This document shows, piece after piece, positions 43,753 through 56,580 of a stretch of 64,000 nucleotides of DNA. This DNA comes from Puccinia triticina (Eukaryota; Basidiomycota; Pucciniomycetes; Pucciniales; Pucciniaceae): contig NC_070572.1 of assembly GCF_026914185.1 (NCBI RefSeq), forward strand, positions 2,170,001-2,234,000, given 5' to 3'. The stretch's first letter is position 1, and each line of letters starts with the position of its first letter. Both the position numbers and the translations under genes were made by a program. Below the pieces are notes generated by a model, which ran no database searches, was not told the DNA's origin, and saw only the letters and a program-made list of their open reading frames with translations.

Positions 43753-45110
43753 CAATGCAGACTCCGCCAACACCATGCAAACTTGCCTTAGCCATTTAAA
43801 ATCAACAAACCATCAACCTCAACACTCGACCAAGGCCCCACCCATGTTCCACCCGCCCAGGCTCAGCTGGAGCCTAGACAACAACTCCTTCACTCCCCAA
43901 TCCCCAGAAGGATCCCCTCAGAGGAAAGGGAGAGGAGGAAAAGAAGGAGGACAGTGATCCTAAAATCTCCACCCATAGCTTGACAGGCTTGGGGAGCTGT
44001 CAAACGAAGCCAGCTTTCGGGCCTGTCTATGTAGGAAAAGCCCTGCTACAGCAATGAGTCGGGACACCGAAAGGTCTAGCACATCAGGCGGGTGGCGAAA
44101 GAAAGCCGATGAGAAGCCCGCCCCTCCCCCTCACGGGGAATGGTTAGCAGGCATGAGGATCCTAGCCACTTCGCGAGCAGCACATCAACAGCCCCAAAAA
44201 GGGGATTAAAACCAGCCTTTCTCCAGGCATGAGGCTCGAGAAACCCTCCACGTAGTGTGTCCATCCCGACCCAGTACCCGCACTAGCTTTCATTCCTAGC
44301 ACCGCGTTGCAGATGGACTTGTGCGAGCGGGTGTCGCATGCTGCGGGGTCCGGGCTGCGGAACTCGTCGGACAAGCTCTTCCCTTCCCGACGGCTTGCAC
44401 GTTGTCCTCGGCCGGGATATAGTTTGTACGCCGTGCTTGCCGGAGGGCCGCGAAGATCTTCTCTGTGAAGAGAGGGCGCTGTTTTCACGTTCCAGACTGG
44501 CAACAATCGTGCGGATGTAAACAACACACAGAACTCGGCATAGGCCCAAGGTCTCGTCGATGAGCCTCAGTTGATTGTCGCTTCTGGAGAGATGCGCCTG
44601 CTGGCCATCCTGGCCGATCCTCTCGGCGTGCAGCAGCGAAGGAGGGGTGCTGGTGGCCAGCTTTCACGGGTGGCGATGTTCCATGCTCGACGTCATTTCG
44701 GTTGGGCTGATCCACCCTGGACTCCATCGAGAGCTCAGTTGCCGGCCATTCATCTTGTTTTTTTTTTTTTCATGCGGAAGACGGTCTCGCTGGGAGTGCC
44801 GGTGGTCTTGTCAGCCAAGCTGCAGTGCACTCGGGACCAATGCTTGTCGATTGCTCGAAAGCCAAGAGAAGGGATGAGGAGTAAGCCATCCTTGCTTGCT
44901 CACTTTGAGGGGGAGGCTGTGTGGTCAGAATGCTTGGGTTTCAGCCGCTGGCTGATTGGACAGCCCTGCAACTCGCCCAATCAATCAGCCACCGAATCTG
45001 TGATAAGGGTTAGTCAGTCCACCGGCAAGAGCGTTTCCGATACTCATCATCATTCCTGAGGAGGATCACGGCCATGGCCGGCGCCAGCAGTCTTTCCGTC
45101 TTGGGGAGCA
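43753..45110. other. Intergenic with a minus-strand coding-like fragment
   Basis: Between about 44750 and 44250 on the minus strand there is coding-like sequence (SDNQLRLIDETLGLCRVLCV, IRTIVASLERENSALSS; then LFTEKIFAALRQARRTN in another frame). No start or family can be fixed. It may be a broken gene. The rest shows nothing. Confidence 0.35.
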
Positions 45111-45113
45111 GTC

Positions 45114-45121
45114 TATAAATA
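45114..45121 (+). promoter_or_regulatory. TATA box of the CsbD-like gene
   Basis: TATAAATA, about 210 nt upstream of the ATG at 45324, followed by a pyrimidine/CA-rich leader. Confidence 0.6.
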
Positions 45122-45323
45122 CCCGCTCGACTTGCATGTCCTCCCCCCACCATCGCCAGCCATCAACACACACACACCCACTCAAATCCACTCACACAAA
45201 TCTTCAACTCGACCTTGTACCAGCCTATATATCTTGTGAGTATACAAAGATCCCGCGCTGGTCTCCCTGCACAAAGCCCTGTTCGAAATCTGATGATCTG
45301 TTTGGAAATCGCTCAGAAGCAAG

Positions 45324-46151
45324 ATGGATTCCAACAACAACAACAACCAACGATCCGGCGGCCGTAAGCTACATCCCCTTTCTTTCTGATGTCTCGATGA
45401 GCCGACGCGAGGAAAAAGACTGATGGTAGTGTGATACCGACAGGCGTGTCCGACGATATGAGTCACTCCTCGTTGAACCCCACCAAGGACATGATGTCCG
45501 GAATGGATAGCGGGATGGATGACAGTACGTATACCCCCTCTCTTTCTCCAGAGCACGGAACGAGCATCTTAGTTGATGACCTCGATCTGGCTTCTTTTTT
45601 CTGAGCAGACATGATGAACCGAGACCGTCAAGGGGACGATCAAGGATTGAGTGAGCTTCCACTCCATATGTCTGTTTTTGTGTCTGGATAGCTTGAGCTC
45701 ACCGATCCCCCTGTCTGCTTTTTTTCGCCACGCAGTGGGAAAGATGGCCTCGATGGTCGGAGGTAGGCAGATTCCTCGGGCAGCCACCCTGCCCCCATAC
45801 TTTCCCTGACTGCTTTCTTTGGGGGTTTTAGGGAACAAGAACAACGACCAATCGGGGCAAAACCAGTCCTCGAAGATGATGGGCGGCGTCGGCGGCGGCG
45901 CGGGCCGAGACTCGAACCGGGGCCAAGAGGCGTCGATGGGCGACAAGGTGAAGGGCACCTACGAGCAAGCCAAGGGCAAAGGTACGCCTCCGATCTGCAT
46001 CCTAATGCAACAGAAAAGTTACTGGGACTGACTTCGGTGTGTTGTGTGTGTGATAGTTATGAATGACCCGCATACCGCCCGAAAGGGCGATATGCGCAAG
46101 AACCCCGGCGGGAATGACTCGAACGATTTCATGACCACCTCCGGCATCTGA
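45324..46151 (+). CDS. CsbD-like small hydrophilic stress protein, six exons
   Basis: Exons 45324-45363, 45444-45524, 45609-45650, 45736-45762, 45832-45981 and 46057-46151 join in phase (435 nt, 144 aa), all with GT..AG borders and phase-1 junctions. The protein starts MDSNNNNNQRSGG, has a Met/Asp/Gly-rich middle (DMMSGMDSGMDDNMMN), a Gly run, then MGDKVKGTYEQAKGKVMND and HTARKGDMRKNPGG. The GDKVKGxYEQAKGK motif resembles the CsbD family found in bacterial and fungal stress-induced small proteins. No signal peptide or membrane segment, so cytosolic. All introns being phase 1 and the last exons the most conserved suggests growth by short exons. Likely stress- or spore-expressed by analogy only. 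Confidence 0.8.
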
Positions 46152-47031
46152 TTGACTCTTATTCCCTTCGCTTCTCCATCCATCACATCCATAAATAAAT
46201 AAATAAATACAAAAAAAAAACCTTTGGTTCTGGTTTGATCATCATGGACTCACAGTAATTGATATCCTACACACATAACCCGCTGAAAATTGATTATTGT
46301 AAGCTTCGGTCCTTGTAAGACGCTTGCGGTGTGCTTGGCTTTGTGCAGCTCATCACGCTGTGTTGTCAGGTTTGGTGCAGCTTGCAGTTCCGTAACTAAA
46401 TCTTGAATTGTGTTACACTTCGCTATAACGAGATGAGCCTTCGAGAGAGAGAGGAAAAAACAAGCAAGATCAAAGGGTTTGTCGAGAGCGGAAAACTTCA
46501 GGCTTTGCTCTCTTCAGACTCTGTTCTCCTTATCGAACATCACTCCAAGCACTCGACATCCGCACGCTCCTCACCAGTATTCTCATCTCCTTATCCCGGA
46601 GATTACTTCTCTCATATATTTAAATGGGTCTGGCCTGTTTCCCTGCCCGACAGCTTTCTCGAAAGAGATGTTCATACGGTGTTCGGCACCCACACTCCAG
46701 CGAGTATCTAGTGGGCCAGTGACCGTACGGGCGCGCCGGTCCCATCGATCACTTGAGCCGGTCTCGAGCAGGGCGTGCCAAGAAACCGATCAAGTGAGGC
46801 GGGTCACTGGTGGTGACTGTAAGCCAACACTCATAAATAATGACATCATCGCATTTTTCACTTTTCCTTGGGAGATCACCGGGGCATCATCAGCCTCTCT
46901 GGCTCTTCAAAACCACGCAGTCGATAACCTCATCCCGCTTTCCCCTTCCCTCCGAGCTGGGCCTGTCTCTGACACCGTCCAGCAAGTCGCGACATAGGCA
47001 AGCAAGCCAGCGAGAGAGCCGCGAGACCAAG
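46152..47031. other. Intergenic
   Basis: No gene recognised. 46200-46220 is an AAAT/polyA-rich 3' region of the CsbD-like gene. 46720-46810 is a short inverted-like segment (GTGACCGTACGG, CCGATCAAGTGAGGCGGGTCAC). Confidence 0.5.
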
Positions 47032-47364
47032 ATGGGTAAGTTACAGACGACTCCAAAATACGACGCCGCCCAAACGGTGTCGATGAGTGTCTGATGTAGC
47101 TTCTTGGCAGGTATCACGATGTCCAAAGAGGGCTGCATCCGCCGGCCATCCGCGTTGAAAGCGAAGAAGAAGAAGCGGACGACGGCGTCGAAGAAGAAGA
47201 AGGCCAGCGGCCGGGCACACAGCTCGGTGCGGCTCATGGGCCGTCGGCCGTCGCCGATGCTGGGATACTCAGCCCAGCTGAGAACGCTGGCCACAAGAAA
47301 GGTGTGCTTTCGACCCCCCCGCCGTGCTCCCCTGCCGCCAATCATCCTTGTGCTGTACTGTTAA
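47032..47364 (+). CDS. Small lysine-rich basic protein, two exons
   Basis: ATGG at 47032-47035 is followed at once by GTAAGT; the acceptor TTGGCAG ends at 47110 and exon 2 runs 47111-47364, giving 85 aa (MGITMSKEGCIRRPSALKAK, then KKKKRTTASKKKKASGRAHS). An intron straight after the start codon is typical of highly expressed small genes such as ribosomal proteins, and the composition would fit a nucleolar, ribosomal or chromatin protein. However, I recognise no specific family. The C-terminus (PPRRAPLPPIILVLYC) may be read-through of a second intron starting GTGTGC at 47302. Confidence 0.5.
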
Positions 47365-47486
47365 CACCCCAAACTCATGTTGTGATTGATTCGTTTCTTG
47401 CCATGAAGAAAAAACGGAGTAGCTGTGGAAGTATATTTATATGGCTCGCCCAAATCACTCTGCGCCGGGAGAAAAGACGCGGGTAT

Positions 47487-48143
47487 TGTGATTTTGCGCG
47501 ATGAACTCTTTGTTGTAAATCAGATTTTTATTTTAAGCCAGTAGTAGTAACAGAGTGACTAACAAACAATAAGAAAAATAAGAATCAAAAACGCCATGAG
47601 TTAACAAGAAAGATTGAAGGAGAAAAATAACAACCACTAACAGAATAAAGAAGCTATCTTTACTAATGAACTGAACACGAGTGACGACAATGTAGAACAA
47701 CCAGAAACTAGAACAACAAGCAAACTAAAGAAAGTGAACATGATTTAGTTTTGAAATCTAACACAGTAAATGAAAAGTAACAGAAAACAAACGCTGTGAA
47801 TTCAATTTTCTTGATGATTTCTCCTCCTGAAACGACGTTGACTTTTAGTTCTTGAGCTAGCTGAGTTGTTAAACAGACATTGTTGTAAGCGAGTGATTGA
47901 GTTTGTTCCGTGTTGATTTGCTCTTTACCTGAGTAGCTGAACCTTTTAACCGACGGTTTTTCGAGTGTACTGAATCGGCGAGTTAGAGTCGTATTCCGAT
48001 CCTGAGTTGAATCCGTGAATCGACCGAGAGAAACAAAACGTCTAGAAACTTCGGCTAGTTGAGCCCGGCTGTTGAACACGCTTCCACGTGTACATCTCAT
48101 AATGAATATGCATTACGTGCGTGTCTCCAAATTACACTCAACA
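47487..48143 (-). mobile_element. Solo LTR, 657 bp, TSD GGTAT
   Basis: The segment starts TGTGATTTTGCG and ends CTCAACA on the plus strand, with GGTAT on both sides (47482-47486, 48144-48148). Read on the minus strand it begins TGTTGAGTGTAATT, like many copia LTRs, so I assign minus. A 130-codon minus frame inside it has no known domain. No internal sequence or partner LTR remains, indicating LTR-LTR recombination. Confidence 0.75.
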
Positions 48144-48148
48144 GGTAT

Positions 48149-49149
48149 TGATCCCGGCCGCATATAGCTTTACATGTATCCTAACACTTGCGAAAAAATG
48201 GCACCAGCATTTGTGTTTATGATGAAGAAGTCTGCGGAACCCATCTTTGTAGTCTTATGTAAATATGTACAACCTATCGAAGCAAGTTTAGCAGGATTCA
48301 CTCGCCTCAAAAAAATGCACATGCTGAAGAGGGATGGACGAATCTCCAGATCATCACGAAACAGCTGCAACTGTGTATACAGATTTACTCCTGACCAGCT
48401 GAAGGTCAAGGAGGAGAACGTGCAAAGCACTCTCTCTGCGGCTCTTTTTGTGCCATCCGCTTATAATTCAAAGCCTGATCGCCATGCCACGAGTCCACGA
48501 CGTCTGCCACCCCCACGGCTTCGATGAGCGTCTGCTGACGGGGTTGTATTCAGGGCATCCGGTTTGAAGACGGACAACCCTCCTGAATCCTCGCTGCCAT
48601 AGCCAACCCGACATATCCAGAGGTCCACACACTTGCCCCTTTGTTTTGCGCGCCGTCCTTCGTGGTGTAGTGGACAGCAACGCGTTCTTTGTAAGAGATC
48701 CGCAGACCACGATCGAAAGACTTCAATCGACACATGGGGTCCATCCTCTTGGGTCTTACTCATTAATTGAATTCAGGAGAATGGGTGGCACATAGATGAC
48801 AGAACCACTTGACAGAATTACTATAGAATTTGTTCAGCACACAGGTGGCTTTCACGAATCATGATGGCCCGCAGCTATGAAGGCCAGAGGAATCGGCAGC
48901 CCAGCGGGCCCAAAGGAGGACTTGAAAACACATAAATAAGCGCCAGCTGCCAGCTCTCTTTCCCTTCTCCCCCAGCTCCCTAGCGTCTTTATTCATCACA
49001 CGGCCATACTCTGATTTGAACTTCAAGCAAACTTGTAAAAAACACCGGACACTTGTACGTTCGTCTTCGTCTTCTGGTTCCAAAGCCCAGCAGGTTCTCC
49101 TTGCCTTCGTGCCTGACTTTCGGTCATTTAGTTGACAGACGAATTCAAG
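48149..49149. other. Intergenic with minus-strand coding-like fragment and promoter
   Basis: On the minus strand about 48744-48550 reads MCRLKSFDRGLRISYKERVA, then VHYTTKDGAQNKGASVWTS, coding-like but short and without family. A TATA-like CATAAATAA at 48932 probably belongs to the downstream secreted-protein gene. Confidence 0.35.
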
Positions 49150-50157
49150 ATGGTTTTATCTGCAGTCACCTTGGCTATCGGCCTATATCTTGGTACATCT
49201 TTTTTAATCTTATAACATTTTGGGACTGAAGCTGGCGAAGAAGTGGTTGACATCTAATGACTGACTCAATGCCTCACAGGCCAGCTTTCATCATTCACAT
49301 TCGCGAATAGCTTGTCAGCTAGACAAAGCCCAGCAGACCCCCAGGCGTGAGTAAATATTTCCCTATCCACAACTTCTGTCCGACGTTTTCTGCCTCCACC
49401 ATACTGAGAAATTATTTTTCTTGGCCTGATCAGTTTGAAAGGCGGCGCACTCGGCCGCCGGACTTACGACATTTATTACTCAAACCCCTGGCTCCCGAGA
49501 AAAGACTACGGCTACAAGTATGATGGGCACTCGGGAAAGGATGACAACAAGTATGGCTCCGGAAAGGGATACTACAGTTATGGACAGGGCTCGTATGACT
49601 CTGGGAAGGGCTCGGACGGCTCGGGCAAGGAGTACGATTCGGACAAGAAGAGTTATTATGATGATGGAGCCGGCAAGAATGAGGTCGGCTACAACAAGCA
49701 AAACTCTGGGAAGAAAGATTACGAGTCGGATTCCTACAACCCATACTACAAGTACGACGATTCCGGAAACAAATACGATGCCGGAAAGGACTATGACTCG
49801 GGAAACAAATACGGCTCGGGGAAGTACGATTCCGGATACTCCTCCGACTCGGAAAACAAGCACGGCTCCGATGACAAGTATCCCGACAAGTATCCCGGCA
49901 AGTCCGACGATAAGAAGGACGCCAAGGACGCCGGGAAAGGTTATAAGGGGGACGGTCAATACGATGACAAGGACACATCATCCGAATACCAGAAAGATTC
50001 CGGCAAGAAAAACGACTCGGATGATGACAAGAAGAACAACGATTACAACCAGTACTCGAAAGATGGATCGCAAAATTACGACAAGGAGAAAGACCCATAC
50101 AGCTATGGAAAGGACGAAGACTCCAAGAAAGACGGTACGGGTTACTCCCGCGTCTAG
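49150..50157 (+). CDS. Secreted Tyr/Lys/Gly/Ser/Asp-rich repetitive protein
   Basis: Exons 49150-49192, 49280-49346 and 49434-50157 join in phase (834 nt, 277 aa) with GTACAT..ACAG and GTGAGT..TCAG introns. Residues 1-24 form a signal peptide (VTLAIGLYLGQLSSFTFA core). After residue 35, LKGGALGRRTYDIYY contains a dibasic Kex2-like site. The rest is a low-complexity region built on YDSGKKYGSGK-, DSGNKYD- and YGYKYDGH-like units, highly hydrophilic and with alternating charge. No cysteine-rich core and no enzymatic domain. Such proteins in plant-pathogenic basidiomycetes are cell-wall, extracellular-matrix or effector candidates. The strong reduction of complexity is typical of fast-evolving secreted proteins. 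Confidence 0.85.
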
Positions 50158-51096
50158 TCTTCTTTTCTCGAGTCATATTTCTTCTTGCATGTAGTCTCTA
50201 ACCCACAGTTTCCCCTTGTATTGGAAATAATTGAATTTCTGTCTCTCTTTTCTTCCGGTTATCTCTGAAACAAAACAGCCGGGAAACAAAGGCTTGCAGA
50301 AAAGAAATCATTGGGTTTTTTGGCCATTCAAGCAACACGAGGGTGTGCGTTTAAATGCCCGACCTTAGAATAATTGAATCGGGGGGTCAGAAGAGGTGTG
50401 TAGTCAGTGAGCGACAAATGTGGTACTTAAGATGAGAGATGAGAAGTCTGGCATTGTACACCACCGGGGCAGAGTTTTTGGTTGTTATTGGTTGGCGATC
50501 ATACCGACATTACAGGCGCAGAGGAGCCCAAGAGCCGGGGTTTTCTTGCGAGATAATTCGATGAACGAGAGCGAAGATCGCATGGTGTGGATGAGGTCTG
50601 ATACCAGCGCGAGCTTTCAAAGCTAGGGGGTAAGTAATGGGGACTTGAGGCCGTTTACGGACAGTTTCGAGGGGTAAGAGAAGGATCAATGCTTCGGATG
50701 AGAGGCCAAATTTGGCAGCGGTGGAGAAGACCGTGTGTTTACAGCTGCCTTTGTCCAAAGTTATCATTACAATATTCGATTAAGTCGAAAGTAGAATACA
50801 CGATGTGAGCTTCAACGGGTTGGCAAAGCGGGTATATTATTATATGGTGAGATGAAGAGTGACTGAAAATTTGATGTTTCCTTAAAAGCACAACACAGGA
50901 AAGCTGGACTCCAGAATGTACGAGTGAAAAAAAGAATAAGTGGAGCATGTTATGTTACACGTGAGGAAGAAAAACGAAGCAGATTAGGACCTCAATTCTG
51001 AAAGAAAAACGAAGCAGATTAGGACCTCAGTTCTTTTTGACCGAATAAAATTTCCTGTAACACAGGCGGATGAGGAAGTTCGAAAGCAGAAACTTC
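50158..51096. other. Intergenic, with 38-bp tandem duplication
   Basis: No gene. AAAAACGAAGCAGATTAGG followed by ACCTCA is duplicated in tandem at about 50969-51030. This is the 3' side of both flanking genes (convergent). Confidence 0.55.
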
Positions 51097-54000
51097 TCAA
51101 TTAGTTGTTCCTAAAAAAAAGTATGCGAAGGAATATGAGTTGGGGGAAACGTACTCGATTCTGAGATCGCCAAAGCCGACATTTGTAAACCTCAGATCCT
51201 TGGTGTTCTTAGTGAGTTGGTTGCTGAGGTTAGACATTCTACAAGGGTTCTTACGGTTAAAGATTGAGATCCGGCTTGTAAGATCTTCGCGAACTGCTTT
51301 GGTAGCTTCATGTTCTTGGGTAGCTTTATGAACTTCTTTCGTCGCCTCATGAACTTCTTTGGTAGCCTCATGAACTTCTTTGATAACCCCCTGCTGGATC
51401 AATGGGCCCACGGGCGAGGTTGGTTTATTGATATCTTCGCTGAGGAAACTGGGGAATTCTAATCTCTCAAATGGTAGAAATAACTCGTCCAACATCCCGC
51501 AGTTCTCATCCTTCTCCTCGAATGACGTCTCCTTAGGATCACTGCTGCTGAGAACTTTGTCCTCACCGTTCTCTTCAAGGTTTGTCTTGCTCTGATCGAC
51601 CTCAGTAGGTGCTGACCTGTCCTCATCGTCCTCAGTAGGCGTTAGCTGATCGAGCTCCGTCTCTTCTGGTATGGTCTGCCTAGAATCCCGGGTACCAGTA
51701 ACAGTTAGGGTTTCGACTTGATGATCTTCAGGGTCGAATAATCCCAATCTTTTGGTAACGTTGTCTAAATCAGTTTGGATCAGTTGGATCGCCTTCTTGA
51801 TGTCCGCCTTCTGCCGGGTCAAGCTTTCAATTTCAATCTCTAAACCAGCCTCGGTCTCTTCTTCTTTGGAGCTCGTGTGGTCAAGAGGGATCCTTGAACC
51901 GGACAAGAAAACCTTCAACGAGATGGGACAGTCGTTCATGGACGTTTCTTCACTATCGCTGTCCGGTTGCTCGCGCATAGGTTTTTTTCTCCGCGGCAAC
52001 CCCATCGATTTTCGACCGGAGGAAAGAGGGCCCGTGTTTTCCGACGATTGACGTGTGCGTGACCTCGTGTTGGACGCTTCTTTGAGTATGTCGTATCCCA
52101 GTTCTTCTAACGATTGAGAGTCTGGTTCATGGTGCACGACATTGCTTCCGTAGCTTGTCATCGGATTTTCCGGGCCGAACAGCAGCTTCCTGGGGTCAGC
52201 TGATGTGCTCGTGTCAGGAGTCGAACGATCAGTGAGATTCTTGGCGAAGTTGACATGTTCGAAATCTTCGTTTCCTTCAGAGGAAGTCTTGTATTCAAAT
52301 GACTGTGGCCGGTGGATGTAGAACGGAGATGCAGAGGTGGGATTTGAATTCGGATCTTCATCCAAATTGCCTTCCACTTCGATGATCTAGAGAGTTGGAA
52401 CCAGAGAATACCATAAGCCTTAGAGTTCTCAACACAGAAAACAAAAACATAGCGGTAATCTTACTTGGACAAATTTCAACTCGTGCAACTTGAGCCGGAG
52501 TTCGTTAATCCGACCTTCACATTGGGCCAATTCCTGCTGATAAAACTCGTAATGCTCATAAAGAGCCTTGTGATTCTCGATGTCCATGGTGCAAGTCCAA
52601 CCGAATCTCAACTCCAACAGCTTACTTATCCCAAGCGAGTGGCAGCTCAAATCCTCTTTCCAATTGTCCCAAATTTGATCGAACTTTTTCCGATGCGTAA
52701 ATATCTTCGAGCTGGAGTCCCTTACAGCAGTGAAGTTCAGCTTTTCGGGCTCGTGTTGGTGATGATAAACTGAGTCTCTTTGATCCTGGAGTAAATCGAG
52801 AGTGGAACTGTTCCCGAGGACATTGGAGTTCAAGTTCACGTGAGACATCGATTTGACCTTTTCGTGGAAATTCAATTGGCTCTCACGAAACAAAGAAATG
52901 GACTTTGTGCTGTAGATTTCAGGTTTCTCGTCGTAGACTGATCGGTCGGGATACTCAGATTTCATTTTCTGGGTCGGGCTGATGTACTTCGTCCGTCGAT
53001 TTTGAGGGAAATGTCGACCGAAACTCGAGGGCATCCGACTTTGCGTTGGCCTGGTACGTTTGACTGAAGGGGATGGTAGATTTGAGGAAGCTGGCTCGCA
53101 AGAGATCGACGGCAGCCACAAGTCGTACCAACTGATTTCCTTGTTTGAATACATGGCATCGATGTGAGAGTGTAGGAGCAGCATGGCCATACATTCATCT
53201 GCTGCAGCTTTGACATCTGGATCTTGTGTCCTCATTGGCTCTTGACTGGCATTTTGTGGATATGCATTGATTCTATCGGGCGATTTCGTCTGAGTATCGA
53301 CAAAGCTCTGGAGGTCGCTAGGAAATTTGATGAACTGTTTGGCTAACGGTCTCTTCATGGAAGTCGTCACGTTCGAGATCTCAGTGGGCAGAAGCGAAAG
53401 AGGATACGGCGAGATAAAATGTTGTTCAAGCAATTTATCGATCATCCCTTGGACAGTTGTTGGACAGACCTCGGAGGTGGATTCCTTTAACAAATCCAAC
53501 TGGCGTGGTGTGGCGGTGGGTGTATTGATCAACGCGCTTGCGGCGGGAACTCGACAACAACTGGTCGCTGGTTTTGTTTCATCATGAGAGCCATTGGGGT
53601 CTTTCGCCTTGCTGGGATCGGCAATTAATGTGTTGGACTCCAAAAGCTCTAAAGTCCCATGGCGCTTGAGTACTCGAGTCATCTCCTCTATCATAGAGGC
53701 CCATTTGTGCTCGGGAATTCCGGAAGAGATGAAAGACGCATGGACATAGTCGAAGTGCTGACATGATGTTTCTGCTCAGCTTCTTGAGCGAAGGAATTTC
53801 GAAAGCTAGAGATTCACTCACTCCAGTTTCGAAAGGCAGCGTGCAATCCGAAAAGTCGTGTTGGACAAATGAGAGGTTTTCCGAGACTGACCGCTCCAGC
53901 CATTCTAGATCTAGTAACAGCGGGCAGATATCTAGTCCAACAACTTCAATCCCACTCGTCTGCCTCAAAACCCCGACGCACCACGTGGCTGAAGGACCGC

Positions 54001-55216
54001 ATCCAATGTCCAAAACTCTTCGAATCTCATTTTTCGTATTATGCATTCCTGGCGATGGTGACATCAATTGAAACGGTAAAGATCCTTCCAAAATGGCCGA
54101 TGCATACTGCATCAAGATGTGACTGCGGTGCAAAATGTTTGAATGAGTAACGGGTGCGATCTTTTTTTTTTTTTTTTGACAGAAACCAACACTCAACTTG
54201 TTCATGATCTCAGGTCCATACGACATCCAGTATGGCACATCACTCCTCAGATAAGGATGATATCTTTCACCTCGAGTCGTAGCAAACCATCGGTGATCAA
54301 GAGCTGTGTGGGAATATTCCTGGTTAAGAACTGCCTCTCTCCGAGTGATAGGCAGAGGGTCGGGGAAAGGATATTCAGGCGGTGAGAATTCGGCCAGGGC
54401 AGACGCATTGCTGGTTCCAGCAAGGTTTCTTTTCGGGTTCAGAGTCAATTTTCGAAGATTGTTCATTAACGGGTTTGATCGAGTGGAATCTGCTGGAGAG
54501 GTGACGGGACCTGATTCTGAGTAGGTCTCTGACTCAGCGGAGCATAGACTCATTTGCGACGCGGCATTCTGGTTGGAAGACCATGCTGGGGGCGGCGGCT
54601 TGGGGCTAGGAAGACAATATTGGATCAAGTTTTTGGAGATGCTCAAGCGTGGCTTGCGTGTCGAATTTTCTGGGGCTGGTGGGGAGAGGGTTGATTGAGA
54701 CGGCTCGGTGTCCTTGGCGGAATGGTCTGAGAGAGTTGATGTGCTGGGATTGCAGGACAATTCTTCTGTGGCGGGCTGCAACTCCTGCCCGGCTTCTGTT
54801 ACGGCCTGATTGATCGACAGCCTGTCACTGCCTGTAATCTTGTCTGGTGCGAAGCGCTCTACTAGACTTCGACGAGAAACAGAGCGCGACAGCCGTGATA
54901 GAGGTTGACTTAAAGACTTCGAAAGAGGCTTGATGTCAAGGCTGGCGGTATCGCCAGCGGGAGTTGATCCATAATCTCGTGAAAAGGGGCTCTTGATGGG
55001 AAGCTCGGTGTGAATGTCTAGATCGCTCTCCACAGTAGGTTGTCGAGAGGGAATCGATTTCTTCAAGAACCTTCGAATTCGGGATGTACCTTGATGGCTG
55101 TTGGAACGTAAACTGTTGCTACTGTAGTTCCGATGATGAGCACGGTCATGCTTTATCACCTCATGGTCCCCAGGCTCCTCGAGCAGATAAGCTTCCTGAA
55201 GGTAGGCCAAAGCCAT
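51097..55216 (-). CDS. Large SAM-dependent methyltransferase-like protein
   Basis: Minus strand. Exon 1 is 55216-53822, exon 2 53757-52465, exon 3 52386-51097, with introns GTGAGT..GTCAG and GTAAGA..CTCTAG; about 1325 aa (or 28 fewer if a further intron with a poly-A tract near 54180-54120 is spliced). The N-terminal 290 residues are Ser-rich and disordered. A class I methyltransferase fold follows: motif I RRVLDIGCGPSATWC, an acidic strand end VVGLDICP, LSFVQHDFSD, then across the splice HFDYVHASFISSGIPEHKW, MIEEMTRVLKRHGTLELLES. The C-terminal 800 residues have a coiled-coil-like segment (EHYEFYQQELAQCEGRINEL), a KEVHEAT repeat (three tandem copies) and acidic linkers. The substrate is unknown. 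The start could lie in an upstream exon. Confidence 0.75.
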
Positions 55217-56246
55217 GAAGAATTGGAGTCGGGCGTGTTTAAAGGTTTATCCAGCGGAAATTGTACGCGGCTGGATGTAAATAATTCATGCATGCATACC
55301 ATTGAAGCGTCAGTAGAGGGCTCAGCTATCGGGCATATCTCCACGCAACCAACACACGCGTAAGCTTACCAATTATGTAACAGAAGCAGTTTCAAAGAGT
55401 GGACAATCCGGGATATCTGGGCGGATCACACCAGATATCTGAAACCCGAGGTTCCGAAACCTGCGGATATGGGCAGGAAATTTTCTGGATCTGAAGTGGG
55501 GCTCTTCAGGATGCAGCTCAGCGGAATAGACACGCGGAAAAGATGAGAGGAGATTGGCGAATGGCCTGAATACGAAAAGGAAATGGGAGGAAATACCCCT
55601 ACAAGAGAGAGGACGCCTGATAAGGGCACCTCGAACAGAAACAGAAAGACAAAGCCACTACAGCCGTAACACCGCGGGGCGAATTCCATTCTGCGCACCT
55701 ACCAAAACTTAGGCCCCTCCAGAGACCTTACTGTGGTGGTAGTGTGGGGGACTCCTTCCTGCCCGGGGGCTTGGGGAGGGTGTCCCCTCTTCACTTTGCT
55801 TCTTGCAGGTTCAGGGTGGCGCGTTGGTTTTCCATTGCGCTTCCCCTAGGCCGACTTGAGCCCCTTTGGCGGGGGCTCCAAGCCGGCCGTGGGTGGGTCA
55901 GGAGGGGCTTTACATCCCATGTCTCTCGAGCTTCCGGAGACTCCTCGGATTCTATGCTGGGTCTCGGTGGCTCGAGAGGGGTGAAAAGCCCCCCGGATCG
56001 GCAGAAGAAAAGGAGCACGCTCTTGGGGGATCGGTGCTAGACCCTCCATGGTCTGTGCACGTCTCCAAGAGTGTGATCTGTCGGGGTGGATGGGTGGTGT
56101 CGAAAAGAAAACGGAGAGAGTACCTGCGTAAAAGATGGGATGCTCTGATCGAGGGGAGAAGGTGTGAGCTGGGGAACGAAAAGGGTGCTGAGTGAGCTCC
56201 CTTTTGTGTCCCTCTCGCTGTCCTTTCCCCTCGGGGCCCATCCTTG
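55217..56246. other. Intergenic, upstream of the methyltransferase; GC-rich block
   Basis: Promoter side of the methyltransferase gene. 55740-56240 is GC-rich with open frames on both strands but no recognisable domain. Confidence 0.45.
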
Positions 56247-56251
56247 GGTCG

Positions 56252-56580
56252 TGTTGGAGGCCGGGATGACCAAGGTGGTAAACTTACATCATCTTAGTCT
56301 AACTAGAGTTATGCATATACCAACCATTGTACATATATGCATAACTGCGGCTGTGCAGCTCTTGTACTTAGTCTAATCATGGCGCCCGGTACCGGTCCTC
56401 TCTTTTTCCTCACCGAGATTGGACCGATACCGAGCGTACATGAGCTTACCCGTGACGCATTTCTTATCGTCAGGTAAGCGTAATCACAACCGAGATTGGA
56501 CCGATACCGAGCGTACATGAGCTTACCCGTGACACATTTCTTATTGTCAGATCTGCATTCACTCCCCTGAGTGTCTTATA
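56252..56580 (+). repeat. 5' LTR of the copia element
   Basis: 329 bp. Contains a tandem duplication of about 60 bp (ATTGGACCGATACCGAGCG .. GTGACGCATTTCTTATCG). Confidence 0.95.

Noticed and set aside
49430..50194. Large open frames overlapping the secreted protein on both strands
   Set aside because: They are alternative frames of a low-complexity coding exon; the chosen frame joins cleanly to a signal-peptide exon.
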